Shown here in pieces: positions 22,039 to 33,459 of a stretch of 64,000 nt of DNA. The notes beneath the pieces are model-generated. The model was given only the letters and a program-made list of their open reading frames with translations. It had not been told where the DNA came from and made no database searches. The stretch's first letter is position 1; each line of letters begins with the position of its first letter. The translations under genes were made by a program, and so were the position numbers. This stretch comes from Triticum aestivum (taxonomy: Eukaryota; Streptophyta; Magnoliopsida; Poales; Poaceae), in contig NC_057803.1 in the NCBI RefSeq assembly GCF_018294505.1, positions 688,914,847 through 688,978,846 on the forward strand, read 5' to 3'.

Positions 22039-24581
22039 AGATCACCCTAACACAAAGTGCTTGCCAAAGGATAAAATGAAAAAAGGGAAAGGTGAAGATC
22101 ACCTTGACTCTTGCATAAAGTAAAAGACATAAAGTAAAATATAGGCCCTTCGCAGAGGGAAGCAGAGGTTGTCATGTTCTTTTAGGGTTGGGTACACAAA
22201 ATCTTAATGCGAAAGAACGTCACTTAATATTGCCCCTTGTATATGGACCTTTATTATGCAGTCCGTCGCTTTTATTGCTTCCATAACAAGTTCGTACAAA
22301 GCTTATTTTCTCCACACTAATAAGTCATGCATATTTAGAGAGCAACTTTTATTGCTTGCACCGATTACAACTTACTTGAAGGATCTTACTCAATCCATAG
22401 ATAGGTATGGTGGACTCTCATGGAAAACTGGGTTTAAGGTTATTTGGAAACACAAGTAGTATCTCTACTTAGTGCTAGGAATTTTTGGCTAGCATGAGGG
22501 GGAAAGGCAAGCTCAACATGTTTGAATGATCCATGACAATATACTTTAACTGAGATGTGAGAAAACATAACACATAACGTTGTCTTCCTTGTCCAACATT
22601 AACTCTTTAGCATGTCATACTTAATGAGTGCTCACAATTATAAAAGATGTCTATGATAATATATTTATATGTGAAATCTCTCTTCCTTCAATATTCTTTC
22701 ATGAATTGTTCAAATGACTAATAAAATGCTTGCTAACCGTCAATAAATTTACAACCTCTACTTCCTAGATGTGAAGTCATTACTCCCCATGGGATAAGAA
22801 AATGAAACATATATAAATTCAGATTTATGACAATCTACTCATTCAACAATTTACTCATAGGATATAAGTGAAGCACACGAGTAAATGACAAACTACTCAA
22901 AAAGATATAAGTGAAGACCAATGAGTAGCTAAATAATTATGCAACTATATGAAGACTCTCTCTCATTTAACAATTTCAGATCATGGTATCTCATTCAAAC
23001 AGCAAGCAAACAAAATAAAATGGCATTGCAAGGATAGCACAACTCATGTGAAGAAGCAAAAACTTAGGCTCAACCGATACTAACCGATAGTTGTTTGAAG
23101 AAGAAAGGTGGGATGCCTACCGGGGCATCCCCAAGATTAGATGCTTGAGAATTCTTGAAATATTATCTTGGGGTGCCTTGGGCATCCCCAAGCTTGAGCT
23201 TTTATGTCTCCTTAATTCCTCTCATATTATGGTTTCTCTTTTTATCAAAAGCTTCATTCACAACAAACTCAACAAGAACTCATGAGATAGGCTAGTATAA
23301 ACCAATGCAAAACCTTATCATTTTCTACTTTAACAAATCACTAAAATAATTATTCAACATCGAATACTAAATTCCTCTGCATATTTAATACTCATATCCT
23401 TAAATAGAATCATTAAACAAGCAAACATATGCAGACAATGCAAACATAACAGCAATCTGCCAAAACAGTACAGTCTGTAAAGAATGCAAGATTCATCATA
23501 CTTCCCTAACTCCAAAAATTAAGAACTAAAATTCCCACGGTAATAAATTTATCAGAGCTTAATACTCAAAAATATTCAACGTTATACCATTCTCTGACTT
23601 TTCTAGGAAATTTTTGCAACAGCGGTAAACTTTCTGTTTTCAACCAGCAGCATGTATACTAGCAAAATAAGCATGGCAAAGGCTATCCGTGACTTTTATT
23701 TGAAACTAAAGATGCAAAACATTATTCTAACTAACATCAAGCAAAAACTAACAAAAGAAATTGATGCTCCAAGCAAAACACATATCATGTGGTGAATAAA
23801 AATATAGCTCCAAGTAAAGTTACTGATGAACGAAGACGAAAGAGGGGATGCATTCCGGGGCATCCCCAAGCTTAGGCTCTTGGTTGTCCTTGAATATTAC
23901 CTTGGGGTGCCTTGGGAATCCCCAAGCTTAGGCTCTTTCCAATCCTTATTCCATAGTCCATCGAATCTTTACCCAAAACTTGAAAACTTCAACCACACAA
24001 AACTCAAAAACAAAACTCGTATGTTCCGTTAGTATAAGAAAATAAAACCATCACTTAGGTATTATAATGAACTCATTCTAAATTCATATTGGTGTAATAT
24101 ATACTGTACTTCAACTTATCTATGGTTCATACCCTCCGATACTACTCATAGATTCATCAAAATAAGCAAACAACACATAGAAAACAGAATCTGTCAAAAA
24201 CAGAACAGTCTGTAGTAATCTGTATCAAACGTATACTTCTGGAACCCCAAAAATTATGAAATAAATTGCCGGACCTGAGTAATTTGTATATTAATCATCT
24301 TCAAAAAGAATCAACCTAAAATCACACTCCAGTAAAAAATGGCAGCTAATCTCGTGAGCGCTAAAGTTTTTGTTTTTCACAACAAGATCATATAAACTTC
24401 ACCCAAGTCTTCCCAAAGGTTCTACTTGGCACTTTATTGAAAAAAAAGATATAAAACATGATTACTACAGTAGCATAATCATGTGGACACACAAAAACAG
24501 TAAGGGTAAATATTGGGTTGTCTCCCAACAAGCGCTTTTCTTTAATGCCTTTTTAGCTAGTCATGATGATGGCAATGATGC
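21475..24581 (-). other. Non-coding internal region of element A with repeated polypurine-like motifs
   Basis: AT-rich DNA without a long frame. It contains an (AT) microsatellite and a diverged duplication (about 23090-23540 with 23825-24280). GGCATCCCCAAGCTT-type motifs (minus strand AAGCTTGGGGATGCC) sit at about 23123, 23180, 23858 and 23914, and again at the LTR border at 21475. Only the last is in the correct place for second-strand priming. No reverse transcriptase or integrase was found. Confidence 0.7.
21965..22036. repeat. (AT)36 microsatellite
   Basis: Seventy-two uninterrupted bases of alternating A and T inside the element A internal region. Such tracts are hypervariable, so the length should be treated as approximate. 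Confidence 0.95.
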
Positions 24582-25553
24582 TCACATAAAAGAAAAGAAT
24601 TGGAACATAACGGGAGCATCATGAAGCATATGACTAGCACATTTAAGCCTAACCCTATTCCTATGCATAGGGATTTTGTGAGCAAACAACTTATGGGAAC
24701 AATAATCAACTAGCATAGGAGGGTAAAACAAGCACAACTTCAAGAATTTCAACACATAGAGAGGAAACTTGACATTATTGCAATTCCTACAAGCATATGT
24801 TCCTCCCTCATAATAATTTTCAGTAGCATCATGAATGAATGCAACAATATAACCAGCACCTAAATCATTCTTTTCATGATCTACAAGCATAGAAAATTTA
24901 CTACTCTCCACATAAGCAAAATTCTTCTCATGAATAGTAGTGGGAGCAAACTCAACAAAACAAATATCATGTGAAGCATAATCCAATTGAAAACTAAAAT
25001 CATGATGACAAGTTTCATGGTTATCATTATTCTTTATAACATACAAGTCATCACAATAATCATCATAGATAGCAACTTTGTTCTCATAATCAATTGGAAC
25101 CTCTTCCGAGATAGTGGAATCATCACTAAATAAAGTTGACACTCTTCCAAATCCACATTCATATTCATCATAATAAGATTCAACATCCTCCAAAATAGTG
25201 GGATCACTACTTCCTAAAGTTGACACTCTTCCAAATCCACTTTCATCAATATAATCATCATAAATAGGAGGCATGCTTTCATCATAATAAATATTCTCAT
25301 CAAAACATGGGGGACTAAAAATATCATATTCATCAAACATAGCTGCCCCAAGCTTGTGGCTTTGCATATCATTAGCATCATGGATATTCAAGGAATTCAT
25401 ACTAACAACATTGCAATCATGCTCATCATTCAAAGATTTAGTATCAAGTATTTTAATGCATTGTTCTTCTAGCACTTGAGCACAATTTTCCTTACCATCA
25501 TTCTCATGAAAGATATTAAAAAGATGAAGCGTATGAGACAAACTCAAATCCAT
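24582..25553 (-). CDS. Element A acidic protein of unknown function
   Basis: A 323-codon frame opening MDLSLSHTLHLFNIF about 100 bases inside the primer-binding site, the position where gag normally begins. The protein is rich in Asp, Glu and Asn. It carries an internal repeat around residues 106-127 and 134-155 (GFGRVSTL followed by an acidic tail, twice) and a Cys/His-containing C-terminal part. No gag, zinc knuckle, protease or polymerase motif is seen. A second, truncated copy lies at 19230-19750. It may be a non-gag frame specific to this non-autonomous family. Function unknown; it is intact in this copy. Confidence 0.55.
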   Translation of the reverse strand: MDLSLSHTLHLFNIFHENDGKENCAQVLEEQCIKILDTKSLNDEHDCNVVSMNSLNIHDANDMQSHKLGAAMFDEYDIFSPPCFDENIYYDESMPPIYDDYIDESGFGRVSTLGSSDPTILEDVESYYDEYECGFGRVSTLFSDDSTISEEVPIDYENKVAIYDDYCDDLYVIKNNDNHETCHHDFSFQLDYASHDICFVEFAPTTIHEKNFAYVESSKFSMLVDHEKNDLGAGYIVAFIHDATENYYEGGTYACRNCNNVKFPLYVLKFLKLCLFYPPMLVDYCSHKLFAHKIPMHRNRVRLKCASHMLHDAPVMFQFFSFM

Positions 25554-25650
25554 TTTTTTGTAATTTTCTTTTATAAACTAAACTAATGATAAAACAAGAA
25601 ACAAAAAGATTCGATTGCAAGATCTAAAGATATACCTTCAAGCACTCACC

Positions 25651-25668
25651 TCCCTGGCAACGGTGCCA
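25651..25668 (-). promoter_or_regulatory. Element A primer-binding site, mutated copy
   Basis: The plus strand reads TCCCTGGCAACGGTGCCA, two C-to-T changes from the tRNA-Asp 3' end found intact at 19848. It lies 10 bases inside the LTR at 25679. Confidence 0.8.
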
Positions 25669-25678
25669 GAAAAAAGCT

Positions 25679-27295
25679 TGATGTCTACTACACAACCTTC
25701 TTCTTGTAGACGTTGTTAGGCCTGCAAGTGCACAGATTTGTAGGACAGTAGCAAATTTCCCTCAAGTGGATGACCTAAGGTTTATCAATCCGTAGGAGGC
25801 GTAGGATGAAGATGGTCTCTCTCAAACAACCCTGCAACCAAATAACAAAGAGTCTCTTGTGTACCCAACACACCCAATACAATGGTAAATTGTATAGGTG
25901 CACTAGTTCGGCGAAGAGATGAAGATACAAGTGCAAAATAGATAGTAGAAATAGGTATTTGTAATCTGAAATTATAAAAACAGCAAGGTAACAAGTGATA
26001 AAAGTGAGCGTAAACGGTATTGCAATGATAGGAAACAAGGTCTATGGTTCATACTTTCACCAGTGCAAGTTCTCTCAACAATAATAACATAGATAGATCA
26101 TATAACAAGCCCTCAACATGCAACAAAGAGTCACTCCAAAGCCACTAATAGCGGAGAACAAACGCAGAGATTATGGTAGGGTACGAAACCACGTCAAAGT
26201 TATTCTTTCGGATCGATCTATTAAAGGGTTTGTACTAGAATAACACCTTAAGACACAAATCAACCAAAACCCTAATGTCACCGAGATACTCCATTGCCAC
26301 CTCAAGTATCCGTGGGCATGATTATACATATGCATCACACAATCTCAGATTCATCCAACCAACACAACGTACTTCAAAGAGTGCCCCAAAGTTTCTACCG
26401 GAGAGTCAAGAACGTGTGCCAACCCCTATGCATAGGTTCATGGGCAGAACCCGCAAGTTGGTCACCAAAACATACATCAAGAGGCACATGATATCCCATT
26501 GTCACCACAGATAAGCACGGCAAGACATACATCAAGTGTTCTCATAAAAGACTCACTCCGATAAGATAACTTCAAAGGGGAAACTCAATTCATCACAAGA
26601 GAGTAGAGGGGGAGAAACATCATAAGATCCAACTACAATAGCAAAGCTCGGGGTACATCAAGATCGTGCCATAGAGGGAACACAAGAGAGAGAGAGATCA
26701 AACACATAGCTACTGGTAAATACCCTCAGCCCCGAGGTGAACTACTCCCTCCTCGTCATGGATAGCACCGGGATGATGAAGATGGCCACCGGTGATGGAT
26801 TCCCCCTCCGGCAGGGTGCCGGAACGGGCTCCCGAGAGGTTTTTGGTGGCTACAGAGGCTTGTGGTGGCGGAACTCCCGATCTATCTTGATTTTTGATGG
26901 TTTTAGGGTATGTAGGCTTATATAGGCGAAAGAAGTCGGTCGGGAGGTGCTCGAGGGGCCCACGAGACAGGGGTCCACCAGCCTGTAAGGTGGGCGTGGC
27001 CTCCTATCTCGTGGCCTCCTCGAGGATCTTCTGACGTGGACTCCAAGTCTCCAGGATCATATTCTTCCAAAAAATCACGCTGCCGAAGGTTTCATTCCGT
27101 TTGGACTCCGTTTGATATTCCTTTTCTTCGAAATACTGAAACAGGCAATAAAACAACAATATGGGCTGGGCCTCCGGTTAATAGCTTAGTCCCAAAAGTA
27201 ATATAAAAATGTATAATAAAGCCCATAATCATTCAAAACAGATAGTAATATAGCATGAATGCTTCATAAATTATAGATACATTGGAGACGTATCA
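25679..27295 (-). repeat. Element A LTR, right copy (5' LTR)
   Basis: A 1.6-kb LTR, TGATACGTCTCCAATGTATC to TAGTAGACATCA on the minus strand. TATATAAG is at 26917-26924. Compared with the left copy it has scattered substitutions and a few short indels (for example an extra CACGAGACAGGGGTCCACC-like piece near 26960). Its outer end abuts the Gypsy pol region of element B. Confidence 0.9.
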
Positions 27296-29264
27296 GCTTC
27301 CATGCAAAAATATCCCGATTCTCACGGATGAACTTGATGAGCGCGCTTTCCTATTTCGGATCCAGATTTGTGTTGATACTAAACTGTTTGGATGAATTGC
27401 CAGGAACAAAATCAACAAGTTTAGTCTCATCAGTCGGTTTGAACTTCAGGGTCGGGTCATGCGCTGTACTGGGCTTCTTTAGAGGAGTCATATCTGCCGG
27501 ATCAACATTGTCCTTATAAAACTTCAACTCTTCTGTTGCACAAACCGACTCTGTAGAAGCCGCGTCACCCTCTTCATAGTCCAAAGCGAACTTATGACCT
27601 GGCATCTTGAGCTGTAAGTAAATATAACAGGGCCTTGCCATGAATTTTGCATAAGCCGGCCGTCCAAACAAGGCGTGATATGGGCTCTGGATTTTCACCA
27701 CTTCAAAGGTCAATGTTTCAGACATGGAATCATGCTCATCACCAAACACAACCTCCAAAGTTATCTTACCAATAGGATATGCCGATTTACATGCTACTAC
27801 ACCGTGGAAAACAGTGTTTGACGGTTTAAGATTCTTATCTGTCAACCCCATGCGGCGGAAGGTTTCATAATACAGGATGTTGATACTGCTTCCTCCATCC
27901 ATAAGCACCTTGGTGAATTTATAACCTCCCACCTGAGGTGCCACCACTAGAGTCAGATGACCCGGATTGTTAACCCGGGGCGGATGATCCTCTCTGCTCC
28001 ACACAATGGCCTGCTCAGACCAACGTAAGTAACGTGGTACTGCCGGTTCAGCAGTATTAACTGCCCTCTTGTGAAGCTTCTGATCGCGCTTACATAGGCT
28101 AGTGGTGAAAACATGATACTGCCCGCTATTCAACTGCTTTGGGTGACTCTGAAAACCTGAATGATGTTGATTCCCCTGATTATTCTGTTGGTTGTTACCA
28201 CCTTGGTTGTTCTGGTTACCCTGATTATTCTGAAATCCAGTGTTTGAACCGCCGCCACCATGAAAACCTGGACCTGAACCGCCCGACGGACCCTGATCAT
28301 ATAGGAAAAGATCAGAGTTTTTGAACTCCTTCATAATGAAACAATCCTTCCAGAGATGTGTCGTTGGAACCTCCTTGGTCCCGTGCTTTCGGCATGGTTG
28401 GTTTAACAGGCGCTCCAGATTCATACCTCCACCGTGCTGGGGCGGTTTACCCTTACGACGTTGCATATTGCCCTGCACATTGGTGTTAGCCACCAAATCC
28501 GAATTATCTGCTTTGCGCTTACCATTTTTCCCATGGTTCCCTTGGTTGTGATGCTGTCCCTTCGCACCGTCGTTCTTCTTTCCCTTCTCCATTTTCTCTT
28601 TGTCAGAATCAGGATCCTTGGTATTATCAGAATCGGCATACTTAACCAAGGCTGCCATGAGAGTTCCCATGTCATTGCAATGGCGCTTGAGCCGTCCCAA
28701 CTTCATCTTTAGTGATTTGAACCGGCAATTATGCTCCAGCGTTAAGATTGATGTGCCAGCCGTAATGCAGTCAGATGAATGTAAGACCTCTGAAACCCGG
28801 CGCACCCAATGGGTTGTTGACTTGTTCTCTTCTTGGACACAAGCATCTAAATCCACAATGGACATGGGATGTTTGCATGTGTCTTTGAAGTTTGCTATAA
28901 ACCGGGCCTTCAATTGGTCCCATGATCCGATGGAGTTAGTAGGCAGGCTCTTTAACCAAGTACGGGTTGTTCCTTCCAACATCATGGTGAAGTATTTTGC
29001 ACATGCCGCTTCATCCACATCCAGCATCTCCTTTGCCATCTCATAACTTTCAACCCACGCCTCAGGAAGTTGATCGGTGGTATAATTAGGCACCTTACGC
29101 GGACCCTTGAAATCCTTGGGCAATCGCACATTACGGAGAGCCGGGATGAGACACGACACTCCCCGGGAGCTGAAGGCAAGCCCGGTCCCTCGCTCTACGG
29201 ACGCCGCTGGCTGAACCGGGGCGGGTTGATAATGACCCGCATGATGTGCTGCTAATGCGGCCTC
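27296..29264 (-). CDS. Gypsy gag-protease polyprotein, partial
   Basis: A continuous frame of over 600 codons, open from the stop at about 29265 to the element A boundary. In order it shows a retrotransposon gag core (KYFTMMLEGTTRTWLKSLP and following WDQLKARFI), a basic linker, a zinc-knuckle-like CRKH...HLWKDC, a Gln/Asn/Gly-rich stretch, and a retropepsin with MDGGSSINILY (near 27885-27905, the Asp-Gly-Gly-Ser variant common in plant Gypsy) plus HALFGRPAY further on. The C-terminus is cut by the element A insertion at 27295, so polymerase and integrase are missing. The usual ATG is unclear, because the frame extends upstream of 29159. Confidence 0.85.
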
Positions 29265-29265
29265 C

Positions 29266-30046
29266 CGTTATGCTCTGATATTATCCACCACATCCTGAGC
29301 ATTCGCCCCACCGCGCGCCGGAATGGGCCCTTGAGGGGCGTTACGACGCCACGCGCTGCTGGACACCTCTGGTTCATCTATGTGTCTGCTATAACTTTTG
29401 CTCGGACGGGGGGTTGAATGAATTCTGTCTCGGCTATAGGAGTAAGCCTGCTGCTGCACAACAGCGGTTTGAAGAAGATCCCTGGCCCACCGCGTCTCAA
29501 CCGCCGCCAGTGAATCGCCCTCCATCGGAATAGCTGCTAGGCGTGATGACGCAGCAATCATGTTATCCAAAGGGCTAGAAAAATGACCCGATGGTGCTGA
29601 TACGTATTACAGCGGGTTATCCGTTCGTCGAGGCGGGCCCTTCACCCATGGTTGATCCGGTGCTGCTCTAGGTGCCTCGGTCTGGTTTACGGCTGCCGGA
29701 TTGCTTGGCCGAGCTCCCGGCGTATTGAAGAGGTTCAGTCCTCCGTAAACCGACGGCAGACGAGACCGGTATTTCCTTCGCATCACGTCGTTCGACGCAT
29801 TCTGATCCAACATGAGCCAGTAATTATGCGCTTGGATATGCTGTGACTGGGCATCTAAAGCGGCCCGTTCCTCAGCCATCCTGACTTCCTAAGCTGCCAG
29901 GTCTTCCTTAGCGTATGTTATCTGGTCCATCAGCTTGGTAACCTCCGCATTATGCCGATCCTGCATCTCCGGGGTAACTGCCGTGATTAGCAAGGCCGCC
30001 CAGGCATCCAACAAACCAGAAAGAACTTGAGCCGGTCGGCACGCTG
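29266..30046 (-). pseudogene. Gypsy gag N-terminal part, broken by stops
   Basis: Continues element B gag upstream. The frame is interrupted at about 29266 (TAA), 29608 (TAA) and 29889 (TAG), each explicable as a glutamine codon changed by C-to-T. Recognisable sequence includes a coiled segment (MAEERAALDAQSQHIQAHNY) and WARDLLQTAVVQQQAY. It ends at the 5-base target duplication of the solo LTR. Confidence 0.7.
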
Positions 30047-30051
30047 GGCCT

Positions 30052-31614
30052 TGCTACCTCTTGAGCACTGCGTTGGATTTCCCCCAAGAGGAGAGGATGA
30101 TGCAGTAAAGTAGCGGAAGTATTTCCCTCAGTTTTTTAGAACCAAGGTATCAATCCAGTAGGAGACCACACACAAGTCCCTCATACCTACACAAAACGAT
30201 AGCAACTCGCAACCAACGCTTAGGGGTTGTCAATCCCTTCACGGTCACTTACGAGAGTGAGATCTGATAGAGATAATATTTTTGGTATTTTTGATAGATA
30301 GATGCAAGGTAAAAAGTAAAGGCAAAGTAAAAACAAAGCAAGTAAATAAAGTGATATAGATTGATATGATGAGAATAGACCCAGGGGCCATAGGTTTCAC
30401 TAGTGGCTTCTCTCGAGAGCATAAGTATTCTATGGTGGGTGAACAAATTACTGTTGAGCAATTGCCAGAATTGAGCATAGTTATGAGTATATCTAGATCA
30501 TGTATATAGGCATCACGTCCAAAACAAGTAGATCGAAACGATTCTGCATCTACTACTATTACTCCACTCATCGACTGCTATCCAGCATGCATCTAGAGTA
30601 TTAAGTAAAAACAGAGTAACGCCCTAAGCAAGATGACATGATGTAGAGGGATAAGTTCATGCAATATGATAAAAACCCCATCTTGTTATCCTCTATGGCA
30701 ACAATACAATACGTGCCTTGCAACTCTTTCTGTCACTGAGTAAGGACACCGCAAGATTGAACCCAAAGCTAAGCACTTCTCCCATTGAAAGAACTACCAA
30801 TCTAGTTGGCCAAACCAAAAAGATAATTCGAAGAGACTTGCAAAGATAACTCAATCATACATAAAAGAATTCAGAGAAGAATCAAATATTTTCCATAGAT
30901 AATACTGGATCATAAACCCACAATTCATCGGTCTCAACAAACACACCGCAAAAAGAAGATTACATTGAATAGATCTCCACGAGAGAGGGGGAGAACATTG
31001 TATTGAGATCCAAAAAGAGAGAAGAAGCCATCTAGCTACTAGCTATGGACTCGAAGGTCTGAAGTAAACTACTCACACTTCATCGGAGGGGCTATGGTGA
31101 TGATGTAGAAGCCCTCCATGGTGGATGCCTCCTCCGACGGAGCTCCGGAATAGGCCCCAAGATGGGATCTCGTGGATACAGAAAGTTGCGGTGGTGGAAT
31201 TAGGTTTTTGGCTTCTGTTCTGATCGTTCGGGGATACGTAGGTATATATAGGAGCAAGGAGTACGTCTATGGAGCTCCGAGGGGCCCATGAGGTAGGGGG
31301 CGCGCCCAGGGGGCGCGCCCTCCACCCTCGTGACCGCCTCTGGCGCTTCTTGGAGTAGGGTCCAAGTCTCTTGGATCACGTTCGGTTGGAAAATCACGAT
31401 CCCGAAGGTTTCATTCCGTTTGGACTCCGTTTGATATTCTGTTTCTTCGAAATACTGAAAAAGGCAAAAAACAGCAATTCTGGGCTGGACCTCCGGTTAA
31501 TAGGTTAGTCCCAAAAGTAATATAAAAGTGGAAAATAAAGCCCAATATAGTCCAAAACAGTAGATAAAGTAGCATGGAGCAATCAAAAATTATAGATACG
31601 TTGGAGACGTATCA
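30052..31614 (-). mobile_element. Solo LTR (Gypsy-type) inside element B gag
   Basis: A 1563-base LTR, TGATACGTCTCCAACGTATC to AAGAGGTAGCA on the minus strand, flanked by the identical 5-base target duplication GGCCT (30047-30051 and 31615-31619). No internal region remains, so it arose by recombination between the two LTRs of an element. A TATATATA box lies at about 31243-31250 on the minus strand. The 5' portion resembles the element A LTR; the 3' portion matches the solo LTR at 56364. It splits gag of element B. Confidence 0.95.
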
Positions 31615-31619
31615 GGCCT

Positions 31620-32173
31620 CCTGCCGCGGCTGCTGATCCGGTCGTCATGGCTGCTGTAGATAAAGATTGCAAAGTGGGCTGCGTCCCGGCCGTGAAGGCT
31701 GCAACCCGATTCGATGGTTCAAAGGGGTCCAGAATACCGTTGCCATCAAAATACTCCCCAACCCCGCCGTCTTGCAATTGGTATAGTGACTCGGTTTCAC
31801 CAGTGGACGACTCGCCATCTGAGTATATGGCCGTCTCACCATCGGACACCGGTTCATATCCCGCAGCATGGATGAATCCTACGAACGCACGCTTCATGGC
31901 AGGCTGAACCCGGGCAGGACTCGCACGCTGAGCCGTTTCGACGAGGTCGGTGGAGATGTTCGGCTCATGGCCCGGTTCGTCGATCTTGCCGATGAAAACG
32001 TGAATTCCGCCAATGGGGACCCGGTACCCGTACTCGATTGAGCCGGCCTCGGTGCCCCATCCCGCATCGTCGATGTAGAGCTTGCCGCGACGACTTTTGG
32101 TCATCCGGCCGACTGCGTACCCCTTGAGTCCTTCAAAGCTGCCCTTCAAGAACCCAAAACCATCGTGTGATAG
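31620..32173 (-). pseudogene. Gypsy (element B) leader and gag start
   Basis: Frame on the minus strand just inside the primer-binding site. It contains MTKSRRGKLYIDDAGWG and, further on, an acidic Ser/Glu/Thr-rich stretch (YSDGESSTGETESLY). The frame is also open upstream through the primer-binding site into the LTR (to an ATG at 32248), but that start lies in LTR sequence. It is separated from the remainder of gag by the solo LTR. Confidence 0.6.
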
Positions 32174-32190
32174 CCCCACGGTGGGCGCCA
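32173..32190 (-). promoter_or_regulatory. Element B primer-binding site
   Basis: The minus strand reads TGGCGCCCACCGTGGGGC, two bases inside the LTR end (…CCACGACA). This is a primer-binding site of a type common in grass Gypsy elements. I do not assign the tRNA. Confidence 0.8.
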
Positions 32191-32192
32191 AC

Positions 32193-32715
32193 TGTCGTGG
32201 AAATAACACGTTAGATGTCCTAACGGAAGGACTTAGTCGTAGAGCCATCGCAACGAGATTAGCTTGAATGGGTTAAACCGGACAAGGGACACGAGAGTTT
32301 TATACTAGTTCGACCCCTTAGGATGAAGGTAAAATCCTACGTCTAGTTGTGATGGAATTGATTGGGTTTCGATCACCAGGGAGCAAATACGCTTTGCCTG
32401 GGTCTCGAGTTGTTGTTTTTTGTCCCTGAACCGCCGCCGGGTCGTCCCTTTATATACACAGGTTGACGCCCGGCCGGTTTACGGAGTCTCAAGGCCGGCT
32501 TATACAAGTGCCCGGCTCGGTCTCCACCTTTTCCCTAACTTACAATACAAGTTATACAACTATGGCGGTTTACCATTATGGGCCCGCCTTTGGGCTCTGG
32601 GCCTCTAAGCTTTATCAGTAAAGCGCCATCTTCTTTGTCTTCATGGGCTTCTGTATAGTTGAGTGTGAACTGGCCCCTCCTGGGCGGTTTACACTCAGCA
32701 GTTATATCCTCAACA
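32193..32715 (-). repeat. Element B 5' LTR
   Basis: A 523-base LTR from TGTTGAGGATATAACTGCTG (minus strand) to TTTCCACGACA. TATATAAA on the minus strand at 32449-32456 is the likely promoter, followed by a GC-rich leader. GCCGGTTTA/GGCGGTTTACAC-like phrases recur within it. No second LTR is in the window, because the left part of the element is lost or lies outside. It abuts CACTA coding sequence at 32716. Confidence 0.9.
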
Positions 32716-33440
32716 GGCATAGTGCGGGGCAAGGGAAAAAAGTTGAAGCAGGGCGTAAAGTACAACATCGATGCCACAAAAACTAATGGCGAACCAATAG
32801 CGCCTAAGAACATTGCGAACAAGTTCGTTTGTCAGTGCGGAGTTCTTGTGAAGGACAAACTCCCGATCTCCCTTCAAGAACGGAAAAAGGCATCAAAGCC
32901 CCGTCCAGATCTTACTTTTGTCGATGACAGAGCAAAAAATGCTCTTTGGGAATTGAACTCATGGAACATTTCACCTTACCAGATCATTTCACATCTGCAG
33001 ATGTGGAGAAAGTCAAGGATGCTGCTCTTAGGAAGATGGCAATTGCATTCAACAACCATAAGAAAACTGTATGGAAGGACTACGTCAAGGCGGGAAAGAA
33101 GACTCCAGAATTCAAGGGAACACTGGAGAACCAAAGAGTACATTGGGACGATTTCGTGAAATTCAAGGAATCAGGATTATCTAAGGAACGGTCTAGAAAA
33201 CCAAGGCCAATGCCGCCAAAAAGGAGCAATTCCATAGGCTGGGGCCAGGTGGCTATGCGGTGGCAATGCCTAAGTGGGATAAGTCTGAACAAGAGATGCT
33301 GGCTGCACAGGTCACTCCAGTTATATTGAGCTGGCGCCCCAGGTGCAGAAGTTGGTTCTATGCGCATTGGGGGAGGGGGGCGTTGGACCCGAAGACAGGC
33401 TTGGTTTCGAAGAAGGCATGTCTTAAAGGAGCCGAGCAAT
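32716..33440 (+). pseudogene. CACTA transposase-associated protein, N-terminal region
   Basis: The reading frame moves at least twice (near 32945 and 33190). Successive pieces read CQCGVLVKDKLPISLQERKK, FTLPDHFTSADVEKVKDAAL, AFNNHKKTVWKDYVK, then AMPKWDKSEQEMLAA and ACLKGAEQ before a TAG at 33440. This is the plant En/Spm 'Transposase_24'-type protein common in wheat CACTA elements, which I recognise from WENFVEFK/AMPKWDKSE-like wording. Function in transposition is presumed DNA binding. The copy is dead. Confidence 0.75.
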
Positions 33441-33459
33441 AGAAGAAGCTTGAAAGGGG

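Larger units (their letters stand above)
19230..27295 (-). mobile_element. Recombinant LTR retrotransposon array (element A), minus strand
   Basis: Reading on the minus strand from the right, the order is 5' LTR (25679-27295), primer-binding site, internal region (21475-25650), polypurine-like AAGCTTGGGGATGC, LTR (19876-21474), a second primer-binding site (19848-19865), then a truncated second internal region ending at 19230. A normal element has no primer-binding site beyond its 3' LTR. This internal-LTR-internal-LTR order indicates unequal recombination between two copies or a tandem. No gag, protease, integrase or reverse transcriptase is visible in the 4.2 kb internal region, so the element is non-autonomous. 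It interrupts a Gypsy element just right of 27295. The family may be near wheat Fatima or a relative (tentative). Confidence 0.85.
27296..32715 (-). mobile_element. Gypsy LTR retrotransposon (element B), partial, minus strand
   Basis: Reading right to left, there is an LTR (32193-32715), a primer-binding site, a gag region split by a solo LTR (30052-31614), gag with a zinc-knuckle-like motif and retropepsin. At the left end is the beginning of the reverse-transcriptase lead-in (the minus strand just past the retropepsin frame reads like ALIKFIRENRDIFAW). Element A begins at 27295 and the rest of pol is absent from the window. It is inserted into a CACTA transposon. Several in-frame stops interrupt gag. 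Confidence 0.9.

Noticed and set aside
32659..33159. A 166-codon gene starting at 32659
   Set aside because: Its first codons are Gypsy LTR sequence. Only the part after 32715 is CACTA coding sequence, and it then frameshifts.
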